Positions 22,333 through 31,767 of a stretch of 64,000 bases of DNA are shown here, one piece after another. Origin of the DNA: Bacillota bacterium (GTDB lineage: Bacteria; Bacillota; Clostridia; Christensenellales; SZUA-584); NCBI GenBank assembly GCA_023390815.1, contig JAEWCC010000020.1, positions 1 to 64,000 on the forward strand. The letters are read 5' to 3'. Both the position numbers and the translations under genes were made by a program. The first letter of the stretch is position 1. Each line of letters opens with the position of its first letter. The notes beneath the pieces were generated by a model. The model was not told the origin of the DNA. It searched no databases and saw only the letters and a list, made by a program, of their open reading frames with translations.

Positions 22333-23979
22333 TCAGCGCAAGTTTACAGGCCCGATAAATTCTCTCAGCAGGCTGCCTGCCGGGATTGCGCTTTCGTCGT
22401 CCATGCTTAAAAAATAGTTCAGGAACTTGAGCAGGCTCAGCGCCTCGGGATAATTAGGCATGTCGGGCGTAAAGCGTTTGAGTTCGCCATAGCAGTATTT
22501 TTTCAGCACTAACGGCTCATAGATCAGCGTCGAATTGAACATCACGTCGGCGCTCTCCTGATATGGCAGGATGTATTTGAACTCGCCGCGGCGCACCGAG
22601 TCCCATAGCGCAAGCGTCTGTGCGAACGAATACCCCCTCGTGCGCTTATCGCGCACGAGGCGCCGCATCAGCCGCAGATCCTCCGGCATCACGACGCTGT
22701 GGTTATCAACATTGAGCGTGGTAAGCGGCGATATAAATATCTTGAATTTTACGTCGTGCGGCACGTTTTTTGTAAGGGCGTCGTTGAGCCCATGCAGCCC
22801 CTCGATCACGAGCATATCGCCCTCGCCAAGCTTCATCGCGACACCCTGCTGTTTTCTTGCGCCCTTGATGAAGTCGAACCGGGGCAGCTGCGCGGTCCCG
22901 CCTTCCAGCAGCCGCTCCAGATCCTGCCCGAGTTTTTCGGTATCCAGCGCTTCCACACACTCAAAATCGAGCTTTCCCGCTTCATCCAGCGGAATATCCT
23001 CGCGGTTGTGATAATAATCGTCCACGGAGATGGGCCGGCACCGTTTGCCGAGTACGCGCAGATGCACGGAAAGACGGTGCGCGAACGTGGTCTTGCCCGA
23101 AGAAGACGGGCCCGCAATGAGCACGATGCGCACGGTTTTCTGGTTCACGATGCTCTGTGCGATATCGACGATGGTCTTTTCATGCAACGCCTCGTTGACG
23201 CTGATGAATTCGTTGATATCGCCCTCCCGGAACATATCATTAATATCCGTAACGGTAGACGCCGAGAGCACGCGCGCCCATCGCTCCGCCTGAGCAAAAA
23301 CCGCAGCATATTTAGGCTGCTCCATGATCGAGGTGCGCGCTTCCATATGCGGCGAAGGAAATTTAAGCATGATGCCACCCGCATATGCAAAGAGCCGCAA
23401 CCCGCGCAGATACCCGGAGCTTTTGGGCATGATGCCGTGAAAATAGTTCCTGCGGCCATCAAAGGCAAACAACCGGTAATAATCAAACGGGCGGTAGTTA
23501 AGCAGTTCAACTTTGTCCATAAGCCCTTCGCGCAGCATGGCCTGCCTCGCCTCCTCCACGCGTATCACTTCCAGCGCAAAGTCCTCGTCACGCGCAATAT
23601 ACTCAGCGATCTTCTCCTCGAGCGCTGCGATATCAGCATCCGTAACGTCCCCCAGTTCGCAAAATATGCCGCCGCACAGCGCATGATCGACGATCAGCAT
23701 ACGCTCCGGAAACAGCGCGCGTGCCGCACAATAAAGCAGAAACGTTGCGCCGCGCAGAAACACGCGCGAGGCCTGCTCGTTGCTGTAAGGCGAAAGGAAC
23801 CGGATGCGCTCTCCGGGCTGCGCGGTTTCACCCAGCGATACGACGCCGCCGTTCACCAGTGCACAGATCGCATCCGCAAAGCCCTTGTCGCGGGCGATGT
23901 CGCAAAGGCGCGCCCCCTCGCCGAGTGTAAATTCCTCGTACTGTTTGCCATCGTTCGAAATACTGCATGTTTTGTCCAT
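22333..23979 (-). CDS. Nucleoside (uridine) kinase with N-terminal TGS and threonyl-tRNA-synthetase-like domains
   Basis: A 548-residue protein. Residues 1-65 resemble a TGS domain and about 70-240 the editing-domain-like region seen in threonyl-tRNA synthetases. The C-terminal half is a phosphoribulokinase/uridine kinase P-loop domain with GPSSSGKTTFAHRL (Walker A 290-297), PISVDDYYHNREDIP and LVIEGLHGLND. It probably phosphorylates a pyrimidine nucleoside. This three-part layout is common in Clostridia and not a chimera. It is a single gene with no clear operon partner. Confidence 0.9.
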   Translation of the reverse strand: MDKTCSISNDGKQYEEFTLGEGARLCDIARDKGFADAICALVNGGVVSLGETAQPGERIRFLSPYSNEQASRVFLRGATFLLYCAARALFPERMLIVDHALCGGIFCELGDVTDADIAALEEKIAEYIARDEDFALEVIRVEEARQAMLREGLMDKVELLNYRPFDYYRLFAFDGRRNYFHGIMPKSSGYLRGLRLFAYAGGIMLKFPSPHMEARTSIMEQPKYAAVFAQAERWARVLSASTVTDINDMFREGDINEFISVNEALHEKTIVDIAQSIVNQKTVRIVLIAGPSSSGKTTFAHRLSVHLRVLGKRCRPISVDDYYHNREDIPLDEAGKLDFECVEALDTEKLGQDLERLLEGGTAQLPRFDFIKGARKQQGVAMKLGEGDMLVIEGLHGLNDALTKNVPHDVKFKIFISPLTTLNVDNHSVVMPEDLRLMRRLVRDKRTRGYSFAQTLALWDSVRRGEFKYILPYQESADVMFNSTLIYEPLVLKKYCYGELKRFTPDMPNYPEALSLLKFLNYFLSMDDESAIPAGSLLREFIGPVNLR

Positions 23980-24073
23980 ATTTCACCTCGCTGCGTCGTA
24001 TATTAAGTATAGCCTAATTCGGCGTCGAATGCCAGCGCTGCCCAAAATCGCATGCAGCCTACGCGAAAGCGGA

Positions 24074-24102
24074 TTGACTGGCCGAAGCGAATGGATTATG
24101 GT
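24074..24102 (+). promoter_or_regulatory. Housekeeping-type promoter before the L,D-transpeptidase gene
   Basis: TTGACT (24074-24079) and TATGGT (24097-24102) are 17 bases apart, 57 bases before the TTG start codon. Confidence 0.55.
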
Positions 24103-24158
24103 TATGAGGTACGGATGGTCAAGCTTACGAATTTATTGGTGGTTGTGGAGGTGTACCC

Positions 24159-25097
24159 TTGAATAAGGTGCAGATGATTAAACGCGCCGTCACGGTGATC
24201 GCAGTGACCGCAGCCTTGAGTTGCGCCATTTTTGCTGTAGCGCCGGATAGCGGAGATAGTCCCCATAGCTCGCAAAGCGCGCTTCTATCCGCCCCGGCGG
24301 TAGAGGCTGCGGCTCAGATTGCGCCCGAGCCGTCACCCGAACCCACATCCGTACCGGACCCCGCTCCTTTGAGCATTGAAAAGCAGCCGCTGCCGTTTGC
24401 CGAGCTTGCGCCTACGACGATCATGTCGTTTTCGGAACTCGTGGGCGACAATGGCGTGTACGAGGACGAGACGGAAATACCGCCGCTGCCCTCCCCCGAT
24501 ACCTATAAGCTCGTGGTCAACGAATATTGGCAGTTCGCGACCGTCTTTACGCGCGACGCAAACGGCGAGTACACGGTCCCCATACGATACATGATCGTCA
24601 CCACGGGCGCAGACGATACGCCGACTCCCGGAGGCACCTTCCATATGGACGACAACTACGTACGGTTCGGGCTGTTCAGCGTAGGCGTTTACGGGCAGTA
24701 TTGGCGCCAGATCACCGGCTCGATCTATACGCATTCGCTGCTGTACCTGCACCGCAACGCCAACAGCTATACGAGTTCGTACTCGCACTTGGGCCGACGC
24801 GGCTCGCACGGCTGCGTGCGCATGACGGTGCCCGACGCGCGCTGGGTCTATTACAATATCGCGCCCGGCAGCGTCTGCGAGATCGTCCGCGGCGACCGGC
24901 ACGACGAGGCGGCCAAGGCCATCAAAAAGCAGCTAGTATTCCCCCGCAGGCCGGGTTCGCGGCCTGGGCTGAAGGCTGGCCGTATCCCCGTCACCGAGGC
25001 TTGGCCCGGCTGGCAGGGCAATGCATACGCAGCGTATCAGAAGTACCTCGCTTCACAGGAAGAAGCCGAGCAGCCGGATGCCCCGGCCCAAGGGTAG
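24159..25097 (+). CDS. L,D-transpeptidase (YkuD domain), exported
   Basis: A 312-residue protein with an N-terminal membrane or signal segment (about 9-28), a Pro/Ala/Ser-rich linker (about 30-75) and a YkuD catalytic domain (about 110-245). The active-site block SHLGRRGSHGCVRM places the nucleophile at Cys219, with the family SHGC-R pattern. Such enzymes form 3-3 peptidoglycan cross-links or anchor proteins. The TTG start at 24159 is supported by GTGGAGGTG; an ATG at 24174 is less well placed. The C-terminal tail is Arg/Gly- then Glu/Ala-rich. Confidence 0.92.
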   Translation: MNKVQMIKRAVTVIAVTAALSCAIFAVAPDSGDSPHSSQSALLSAPAVEAAAQIAPEPSPEPTSVPDPAPLSIEKQPLPFAELAPTTIMSFSELVGDNGVYEDETEIPPLPSPDTYKLVVNEYWQFATVFTRDANGEYTVPIRYMIVTTGADDTPTPGGTFHMDDNYVRFGLFSVGVYGQYWRQITGSIYTHSLLYLHRNANSYTSSYSHLGRRGSHGCVRMTVPDARWVYYNIAPGSVCEIVRGDRHDEAAKAIKKQLVFPRRPGSRPGLKAGRIPVTEAWPGWQGNAYAAYQKYLASQEEAEQPDAPAQG

Positions 25098-25106
25098 CGG
25101 CACACG

Positions 25107-25133
25107 CGCCCCGCAGCGATGCGGGGCTTTTTC
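25107..25133 (+). terminator. Intrinsic terminator of the L,D-transpeptidase gene
   Basis: CCCCGC-AGCGAT-GCGGGG followed by CTTTTTC, directly after the stop codon. Confidence 0.9.
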
Positions 25134-25134
25134 A

Positions 25135-25163
25135 TTGCATCCAGCCGGAACCAGTAATATAAT
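25135..25163 (+). promoter_or_regulatory. Promoter of the MutS-like ATPase gene
   Basis: TTGCAT (25135-25140) and TATAAT (25158-25163) with a 17-base spacer. The 13-base palindrome GGTTCAATGAACC (25164-25176) directly follows the -10 element and overlaps the likely start site, so it may be an operator. Confidence 0.7.
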
Positions 25164-25192
25164 GGTTCAATGAACCTATCGGAAGGACGATT

Positions 25193-26863
25193 ATGAGCCA
25201 ATCCAGCTTTTTTGCGCAAACAGGTCTGATCATTCTGCTCGCCGTCGCCGCGGCGGCAGCCATCGTCTACGCGCTAATACGGTCACGCCACAAGTTCCGT
25301 GAACGCATCGCCGCGCAATTCGGCAAACCGCCGAAAGCTATGGACGAGAATCTGCCCGGCCAGCTCGCCGACGCGTGGCGCATCTGGCACCGCAAAATCC
25401 CCAAGCCGCGCTGCATCGACGACATAACCTGGAATGATCTTGAGTTGGACCGGGTGTTTGCACGCATCGACGCGTGCCATACCACCGTGGGCGAGGAATA
25501 CCTTTATGCGCTGCTGCACTCGCCCGAATACAAGGAAGCGCCTCTGCAGCAACGCGAAGCGTTGCTGCGCGTGCTGGATGCACACCCTGATCTGCGGCTG
25601 GAGTTACAGGTGACGCTCGCCAAAATGGGCAAATCGCCTGCAAGCGGCCTCTTGTCCTTTGGCTGTTCGGCTGCGTCTAAACGCCTCAAATATCCGGCCC
25701 TTTACACGATACTGACCTTCGTACCGCTGCTTTGCACCGGGCTGTTTTTCGTCAACTGGGCCGCCGGGCTGTTCGCCGTGCTGTTGTCACTGATCGTCAA
25801 CATCGTCGTCTACTCGTTCATGAAGGTATATATCGACCGGGAGCTTGCCGCGCTGCGATACTTTTCGACGCTGCTTTGGTGCGCGAACCGGATACGCCGT
25901 CTGAACCTCTCCCCCGAAATCACGGCGGAGCTTTCGGCGAACCTGCGTGTATTCAAAAAGGTCGCCGGAAAGATCTCCTCGATCTCCAAAGACAGGCTTT
26001 CCGACGCCGACATGTTCTTCGAGTACCTCAAGATTCCGTTCCTGTCGGATATCCGCAATTACAACAAGGCGGTAAGCCTGATCGAAAAGAACAACGCTGC
26101 CTTCCTCGCGCTGTACGAGCATATCGGCGCGCTCGATGCCGCCGTAGCCATACTTTCCTTCCGCAAAAGCCTGCCGCACTGGTGCTGCCCCGAATTTACA
26201 GGGGAACTGGCGGTCACCGCACGGGGCTTATATCACCCGCTGCTGGATGACCCCGTTTCCAACGACGCGCGCATTGCGCGTAGCAGTCTGGTCTCCGGCT
26301 CCAACGCATCGGGCAAATCCACCTTCATCAAGGCGCTCGCGATAAACGGTATTTTTGCGCAGACGATTCACACCTGTACGGCGTACGCGTTTCAAACGCC
26401 GCTTGCGCTCGTTTTAACCTCGATGGCCGTGCGGGATGACATCTGTGCGGGTGAAAGCTATTTCATCACCGAGATCAAATCGCTGCGGCGTATACTGGAC
26501 GCAGTGCAGGGCGGCATATGCATATGCTTTATCGACGAGATATTGAAAGGCACGAATACGATCGAGCGCATCGCGGCTTCGGCTGCCGTACTGGGCTTTT
26601 TGGGTGCGCAGTGCTGCCTGTGCGTGGCAGCCACGCATGACATCGAGCTCACGCGTATTCTGGAGTCAAGCTTCGATAATTACCATTTCGAAGAACAGAT
26701 TACCGGCGAAGGCATGCGCTTTGACTATCTGCTCAAACCCGGCCGGTCCAATACGCGCAACGCGATACGGCTGCTGGATTACATGAAATTTGACGGGCGC
26801 ATCATCGAAGAAGCGCAAAAGGCCGTAGAACGTTTTGAAGAGACGGGAACGTGGAACGCATAA
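25193..26863 (+). CDS. Membrane-anchored MutS-family ATPase
   Basis: A 556-residue protein. Hydrophobic segments lie near residues 9-29 and 171-210. The C-terminal third is a MutS domain V ATPase with Walker A GSNASGKST (369-377), Walker B CICFIDEI, the KGTNTIERI dimer motif and the ATHDIEL switch. The DNA mismatch-recognition domain I and the usual connector are absent, so it is not a classic mismatch-repair MutS. Related membrane-associated MutS-like proteins occur widely in Firmicutes with no settled role. The start follows CGGAAGGACGATT. Monocistronic. Confidence 0.87.
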   Translation: MSQSSFFAQTGLIILLAVAAAAAIVYALIRSRHKFRERIAAQFGKPPKAMDENLPGQLADAWRIWHRKIPKPRCIDDITWNDLELDRVFARIDACHTTVGEEYLYALLHSPEYKEAPLQQREALLRVLDAHPDLRLELQVTLAKMGKSPASGLLSFGCSAASKRLKYPALYTILTFVPLLCTGLFFVNWAAGLFAVLLSLIVNIVVYSFMKVYIDRELAALRYFSTLLWCANRIRRLNLSPEITAELSANLRVFKKVAGKISSISKDRLSDADMFFEYLKIPFLSDIRNYNKAVSLIEKNNAAFLALYEHIGALDAAVAILSFRKSLPHWCCPEFTGELAVTARGLYHPLLDDPVSNDARIARSSLVSGSNASGKSTFIKALAINGIFAQTIHTCTAYAFQTPLALVLTSMAVRDDICAGESYFITEIKSLRRILDAVQGGICICFIDEILKGTNTIERIAASAAVLGFLGAQCCLCVAATHDIELTRILESSFDNYHFEEQITGEGMRFDYLLKPGRSNTRNAIRLLDYMKFDGRIIEEAQKAVERFEETGTWNA

Positions 26864-26923
26864 CGCTGATCGGTGCGAGGCACAGGATAATAAAAATGCG
26901 ATAGCCCCCCGCCTATAACAGAC

Positions 26924-26960
26924 TACAAAAACGGCACGGACGTGCGCCCATGCCGTAAAA
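26924..26960 (-). terminator. Intrinsic terminator of the hydrogenase-sensor gene
   Basis: On the minus strand ACGGCA pairs with TGCCGT around an inner hairpin, and a T run follows. It lies about 40 bases past the stop of the leftward gene. Confidence 0.75.
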
Positions 26961-26998
26961 GAAACCCGTAAGATTGGCTCGGTGCGGATGGACGCCGC

Positions 26999-28711
26999 TT
27001 AAGCCTTTACGCCCATCGACGCCGAGACCTGTTTGATGTACTCCGCGACCTTTTGTATGGACGCCTCCACATCGCTGCTGGCCTGTGTAATTGCGCCAAT
27101 CGCGTTTTTCGCCAGCGCACTGGTATCCCCGGTGCTCACCACCGCGTCCTGCGACTGCGCCGCGAGGTCCCGGATCGCCCCCGCCACCACGCTGAAGCCC
27201 TTGCCCGCCGCTCCCGCGCGGGCCGCCTCCACCGACGCGTTGAGCGAGAGGATCTTGGTCTGCAGCGCCATATCGTTCACCGCATTGGCCATGCCTTCGA
27301 ATTGTTCGATGGTCGTGCTCACATGTGAAACACAGCGTAGTACGTCCCCGAACAGCTTCTGAATGTCTTCGATCTCTTTGAGTATCTGCGTTACATTGGT
27401 TACGCTGCTCTCCTTTTCGCGCAAAAAGGCTTCGTGTTCGCGCAGGATATCGAGCCGCGTCTTCTCGATACAGTTTTCGGGAATGTTAATGCCCTTCGCA
27501 ATCCGGACCGCCATCTCCTGACAGGTCTCGGAACCGCAGGCGTAACAGTTGTGGCTGCATTGCTCCTGCGTCTTCTTGCCCAGCATTTCAAACGCACGCT
27601 CCACGTCCAGCTGCGTATACGGTATGGAATCCACGGCCCTTTTTGCGTAGGTGCGGATAAAATCTTCTAGCCGGAGACGCCGGTCGAACCGCGCGAACAA
27701 CTCCGTCATTTGGGCTTCGTCTGTTTTGCTGTGCGTCCCCAGCGCTTCCTGCCGCGTATCCTCCATGACCCGGTTGATCTCGAACAGCGACGGGCTGTGG
27801 GCGCAGCCGGTTCCGCCATTGCAGCCCTCCGGGCAGTTGAGCACGTCGAATACGGGCGGCATGTTCTTTTCATCCTCCTGCGCGAGCAGGTCCAGATGCC
27901 GGTATACAACGCCCTGCCCCTCCGATTTATCCACGCGCACCCCGCTGCCCAGGTAATATTCGATATTGGCCTTGAGCCCGCCCGGCATCGGATAAATTCT
28001 GCCCAGCGAGGATTCGAGGTGGTCGAACTCAAACGCCGCTTCTAAGACCCGGATGTGATGGCGCCCCATATATTCCGCAAGCTTTTTGAAGGTCACGTTA
28101 TATTGGATCAGACCGGTCTCTTCGAATTCACCCTTCTTGGCAGCACAGGGCGAGAGCGCCGCGATGGCCCCAGAAACGTTCATGTACTTCTTCATCAATA
28201 TCGCCGTGCAGGCCATGGGGCTGTGCACCGGCGAAAGCCGTCCCGTCAGTTCCGGTCGGTATTTGCCAATATAATTAACGATAGCCGGACAGGGCTGCGT
28301 AATCAGCGCAGCCGGGGCTTCATTCTCAATATAGCGGATATGCGCCCAAGTGCAGATATCTGCGCCGAGCGAAACATCGAACATCAGGCGCACGCCCAGC
28401 TCCTTCAGCCACGCCAGCACCGACTGCCAGTCGTGCAGGTTGGTGCGCACCGCGGGCGCGACCAGCATCGATATGTCCGCGCCGCTCTGCACATCGCGCA
28501 TGAAGCGGTCGGTATCATCCTCGTAATCGCGCGCGCCATGCTGGCACGCCTGAATGCACGCGCCGCAGGCGATGCACTTTGCCGCGTCGACACGCACCTT
28601 GATCTTTCCGTCCTGCATGAATGCTACATTAGCCTCCGGCGCCGGGCAAACCCGGACGCAGCGGTTGCATCCCTCACATTTTGCAATATCCGTTGTAACA
28701 ATTTCTTTCAT
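26999..28711 (-). CDS. [FeFe]-hydrogenase-like sensor fused to a chemoreceptor signalling domain
   Basis: A 570-residue cytoplasmic protein. Two 4Fe-4S motifs open it (C12-C15-C18-C22 and C46-C49-C52-C56). The H-cluster domain has the three cysteine loops in variant form: TQPCPAIVNYI (C141), SPCAAKKGEF (C189) and LNCPEGCNGGTGC (C293, C297, C303). A further Fe-S domain with CSHNCYACGSETC and C414 follows. Residues about 440-570 are a coiled methyl-accepting signalling hairpin with SLNASVEAARAGAAGKGFSVVA. This fits the putative sensory [FeFe]-hydrogenase lineage, which is thought to sense H2 or redox state. No chemotaxis genes are adjacent. Monocistronic. Confidence 0.88.
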   Translation of the reverse strand: MKEIVTTDIAKCEGCNRCVRVCPAPEANVAFMQDGKIKVRVDAAKCIACGACIQACQHGARDYEDDTDRFMRDVQSGADISMLVAPAVRTNLHDWQSVLAWLKELGVRLMFDVSLGADICTWAHIRYIENEAPAALITQPCPAIVNYIGKYRPELTGRLSPVHSPMACTAILMKKYMNVSGAIAALSPCAAKKGEFEETGLIQYNVTFKKLAEYMGRHHIRVLEAAFEFDHLESSLGRIYPMPGGLKANIEYYLGSGVRVDKSEGQGVVYRHLDLLAQEDEKNMPPVFDVLNCPEGCNGGTGCAHSPSLFEINRVMEDTRQEALGTHSKTDEAQMTELFARFDRRLRLEDFIRTYAKRAVDSIPYTQLDVERAFEMLGKKTQEQCSHNCYACGSETCQEMAVRIAKGINIPENCIEKTRLDILREHEAFLREKESSVTNVTQILKEIEDIQKLFGDVLRCVSHVSTTIEQFEGMANAVNDMALQTKILSLNASVEAARAGAAGKGFSVVAGAIRDLAAQSQDAVVSTGDTSALAKNAIGAITQASSDVEASIQKVAEYIKQVSASMGVKA

Positions 28712-28770
28712 ATGCGTTCCTCAATGCTGATCATGTTGTCGTCATGATGTTTGTCATGCTGCCTTATGTG

Positions 28771-28816
28771 ATTTATCGGTAACTAATGCCATTGAAATTA
28801 CCCGTCACCGATAAAT
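28771..28816. repeat. Inverted repeat in the divergent intergenic region
   Basis: ATTTATCGGT (28771-28780) and ACCGATAAAT (28807-28816) are perfect 10-base inverted copies 26 bases apart. They lie between the hydrogenase sensor and the ABC exporter gene and could be an operator pair or a hairpin in the sensor's leader. Confidence 0.45.
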
Positions 28817-28988
28817 TTGTGAAAAGTTTATCATATCTAAAGATAATTTGGGGTAAAATGTCCGCCAAGATTCAGAAACGGCATGGATTGTGATATTTTT
28901 GTATAGGATGAAGGAACTTTTTTAAATTCATTGCGTCTAAGCAGAGGATCAAACCAACGCCGCATGCCGGTGAGAAAGGATATGCCAA

Positions 28989-29915
28989 TTGGAACTGCTC
29001 AAAATTGAAGGCCTGACAAAGGTCATCAGGAAGAAGAAGATACTCGACAACATATCGCTTAAGGTGAATTCAGGCGAAATCGTGGGCTTTTTGGGGCCGA
29101 ACGGCGCGGGTAAAACCACAACGATCAAAATGGTGATGGGTCTGTTCACGATCACATCGGGCCGTATCTCCGTGTGCGGTCACGATGTTGTGACCGATTT
29201 CGAAAACGCGATGCGCAATGTAGGCGGCATCGTCGAAAACCCGGACCTCTATAAGCGCATGACAGGACGGCAAAACCTCGAATATTTCGCCTCGATGTAT
29301 GACAAGGGCGCGAAGGAACACATCGACGAGGTGATCAGCCTCGTGAAGATGTCGCAGCGTATCGGCGACAAGGTCAAGAACTATTCGCTGGGTATGCGTC
29401 AGCGCGTAGGTATTGCGCAGGCGCTGCTGCATACGCCCAAGCTGCTCATACTCGACGAACCCACGAACGGCCTTGACCCGATCGGCATCAAAGAACTGCG
29501 CGATCTGTTGAAATATCTCTCCAAAAACGCCGGCGTGGGCGTATTCATTTCCAGCCATCTGCTCGCCGAGATGGAACTCATGTGCGACCGCATTTATATC
29601 ATCGATAACGGCGTGATCATCGGCGAGAAAACCATCGAGCAGGTACAGGAACAGGACGACAACGATTCGATCTACAGCTATACCTTCAGCACGACCGACA
29701 ATGAAAAAGTGCTGGCGTATTTCAAGAGTCTGGAAGCCAACTGCAGCCAGGAAAACGGCAACATCACGCTGGTGATGAAGCGGGCACAGATACCGGATAT
29801 CGTCAATGCGATTGTCGGTATGGGCGTGGGCATCTACGCGGTAAACCAGCAGCACCGCACGCTCGAGCAGGACTTTATATCCATGACGACCGGCACCAAG
29901 ACCCAGATTCGGTAA
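28989..29915 (+). CDS. ABC-2 type transporter ATP-binding protein (BcrA-like)
   Basis: A 308-residue ATPase with Walker A GPNGAGKTTTIKMV, signature YSLGMRQRVGIAQALL and Walker B LLILDEPTNGLDP. The C-terminal extension is typical of the bacitracin-exporter (BcrA) group. A TTG start at 28989 is used because AAAGGA precedes it and the upstream ATG is out of frame. It is followed after 33 bases by the permease at 29949, and together they form an exporter of unknown substrate. Confidence 0.92.
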   Translation: MELLKIEGLTKVIRKKKILDNISLKVNSGEIVGFLGPNGAGKTTTIKMVMGLFTITSGRISVCGHDVVTDFENAMRNVGGIVENPDLYKRMTGRQNLEYFASMYDKGAKEHIDEVISLVKMSQRIGDKVKNYSLGMRQRVGIAQALLHTPKLLILDEPTNGLDPIGIKELRDLLKYLSKNAGVGVFISSHLLAEMELMCDRIYIIDNGVIIGEKTIEQVQEQDDNDSIYSYTFSTTDNEKVLAYFKSLEANCSQENGNITLVMKRAQIPDIVNAIVGMGVGIYAVNQQHRTLEQDFISMTTGTKTQIR

Positions 29916-29948
29916 CCGGATATCCCAAAACGGAGAAAGGACACAAAG

Positions 29949-31754
29949 ATGAGTTTCTTAAGGCAGATCAAAACGGAATTCAGGAACATACTTCGGGTAA
30001 AATTCCTGCTGATATTCGGTATCCTGGTATTGGCGGCCAGCGTTATATTCCCGATATTTACGGCCTTGACGGCTACGGACGGGCCTACGTATCCGGGTGG
30101 CCCCGGCGGCCCGATCATGTACACCGAGGCAGCAGTGGCGCGTTACGATATCAAGGAGCCGGGTTATCCCAGCGACCAGCAGCCCATTACGGTGGACGGC
30201 GTAACGATAATGCCCGACAACCCGTATTACTGGAATGTCATGAGTCTGCAGCAGCAGCAGACATCTATGGACAGCAGCATGTTCACGACGCCCGGCGCGC
30301 TCGATATCGCGCTGCGTTTGATCGATGATCAGCTCAGTTACTATGTGCAGTTCGCCACCTATGTGACGACGTATCAGGATTATCGGGTGGACCTCGCATG
30401 GAATACGCAGCCGCTGTTCGATCGCTTCATCTATCAGAATTCGGACACCGAGGATCCGGCTGAATTGAAGGAAGCGGTCCAGTTCTTCATGTATATGGAC
30501 CCCGCCTCGTATGACGAGAAATATATCAATATTACGGCGGAAGAGCGGCTTGCCGCACTGGACACGGCGGAGACCTATATCGAGTCGCTGTACAGCATAC
30601 TGCAGAACAACGATTTCGCCAAATACGTCGAGATGCGCATTCAGCAGGAAAACGACAACATCAAGAGCCTGCAGGACCAGATCGATATTCAGGAACAGGC
30701 GATTATCGATAACCCCGACCAGGAGGACAGCCTGAACCAGATTATAGAGGATTTGAAAAAGCAAATCGCTTTCATCGAGTCCAACAATATCCCCATTCTT
30801 GAGTACCGGCTTCAGAAGAATATCATTCCGTATACCGATGTGTGGCAGAATACGGCGCTGGACGACATTACGAATTGCCGTCAGCAGCTAACCTATACGA
30901 CCATCATGAGCGAGGAAGATTTCAACAAGGATCAGTATATGGCGATCCAGTACGGCTCTTACTCCCGATATGTTGCGGCAATACAGGCGCAGATCGACGA
31001 GCTCAACAACAAGATCCTCATCGCACAGAGCTGCCTTGATGCGGATAAGCCGGACATGAAGTATGTGCCGAACGGCGCGCGTAGCGTCACGGTGCAGGCG
31101 CTGGTTTACTCCATCGTGGTTGCACTGTTTGGTATCCTCGTGGGCGGCTGGCTGATGGCGAGCGAATTCCAGATGGGCACGATCCGTCTGCTGATGATTC
31201 GTCCCAAGACAAGGCTGAAGATTCTGATGTCCAAGTTCCTCGCGGGGCTGCTGATTTGCCTTGCGCTGTACCTTGTCGGCACGATACTGAACATCGTCGT
31301 CAACGGCATCTGCTTCGGGTTCGGAGACTTCGCATTCCCCAACTTTACGATAGCCGGTGAGATCGGGTTCTTTGCGTTCTATATCCCCAAATTCTTCGCC
31401 TGTATGGTATCGATCATATTTGCTTACTGCATCGCCTTTATGATGTCTGTGGTAGTGAAAAACATTGCCATCGCGATCATCGTTCCTGTGGTCTGCTTTA
31501 TCGGTTCTGTGGTATTGATGGGTATGATCTCCTACAGCATGATGGACTGGATCGCGTTCACGCCGATCCCCTATATCGTCATTGCAGACTTCTTTAAGCC
31601 GGTGACGAATTATGTGCTGCCTCCTGTTCAATCGATGATACAGAGCGGGGTGCCAATCAGCCTGACTTATGGTATAATCATGCTGTTGGTTCTGTCCGCG
31701 GTAAGTGCGGTCGTATCGATACTGGTATTCAGGAAGAGGGATATCACGAACTGA
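29949..31754 (+). CDS. ABC-2 type transporter permease with large extracellular domain
   Basis: A 601-residue permease. One membrane segment lies near residues 18-38. A long extracellular domain (about 40-375) contains a coiled-coil stretch around 225-275 (IQQENDNIKSLQDQIDIQEQ), and at least five membrane segments close the protein. The 330-residue insertion between the first and second segments is larger than in standard ABC-2 permeases. It pairs with the ATPase at 28989 and is followed after 13 bases by the PASTA protein. The start is preceded by GGAGAAAGGACACAAAG. Confidence 0.9.
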   Translation: MSFLRQIKTEFRNILRVKFLLIFGILVLAASVIFPIFTALTATDGPTYPGGPGGPIMYTEAAVARYDIKEPGYPSDQQPITVDGVTIMPDNPYYWNVMSLQQQQTSMDSSMFTTPGALDIALRLIDDQLSYYVQFATYVTTYQDYRVDLAWNTQPLFDRFIYQNSDTEDPAELKEAVQFFMYMDPASYDEKYINITAEERLAALDTAETYIESLYSILQNNDFAKYVEMRIQQENDNIKSLQDQIDIQEQAIIDNPDQEDSLNQIIEDLKKQIAFIESNNIPILEYRLQKNIIPYTDVWQNTALDDITNCRQQLTYTTIMSEEDFNKDQYMAIQYGSYSRYVAAIQAQIDELNNKILIAQSCLDADKPDMKYVPNGARSVTVQALVYSIVVALFGILVGGWLMASEFQMGTIRLLMIRPKTRLKILMSKFLAGLLICLALYLVGTILNIVVNGICFGFGDFAFPNFTIAGEIGFFAFYIPKFFACMVSIIFAYCIAFMMSVVVKNIAIAIIVPVVCFIGSVVLMGMISYSMMDWIAFTPIPYIVIADFFKPVTNYVLPPVQSMIQSGVPISLTYGIIMLLVLSAVSAVVSILVFRKRDITN

Positions 31755-31767
31755 TTGAGGAAGGCGT

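Noticed and set aside
22699..24006. A 435-codon plus-strand frame opposite the nucleoside kinase gene
   Set aside because: The kinase frame has clear Walker motifs and family length, whereas this one has no motif and Arg/His-rich composition.
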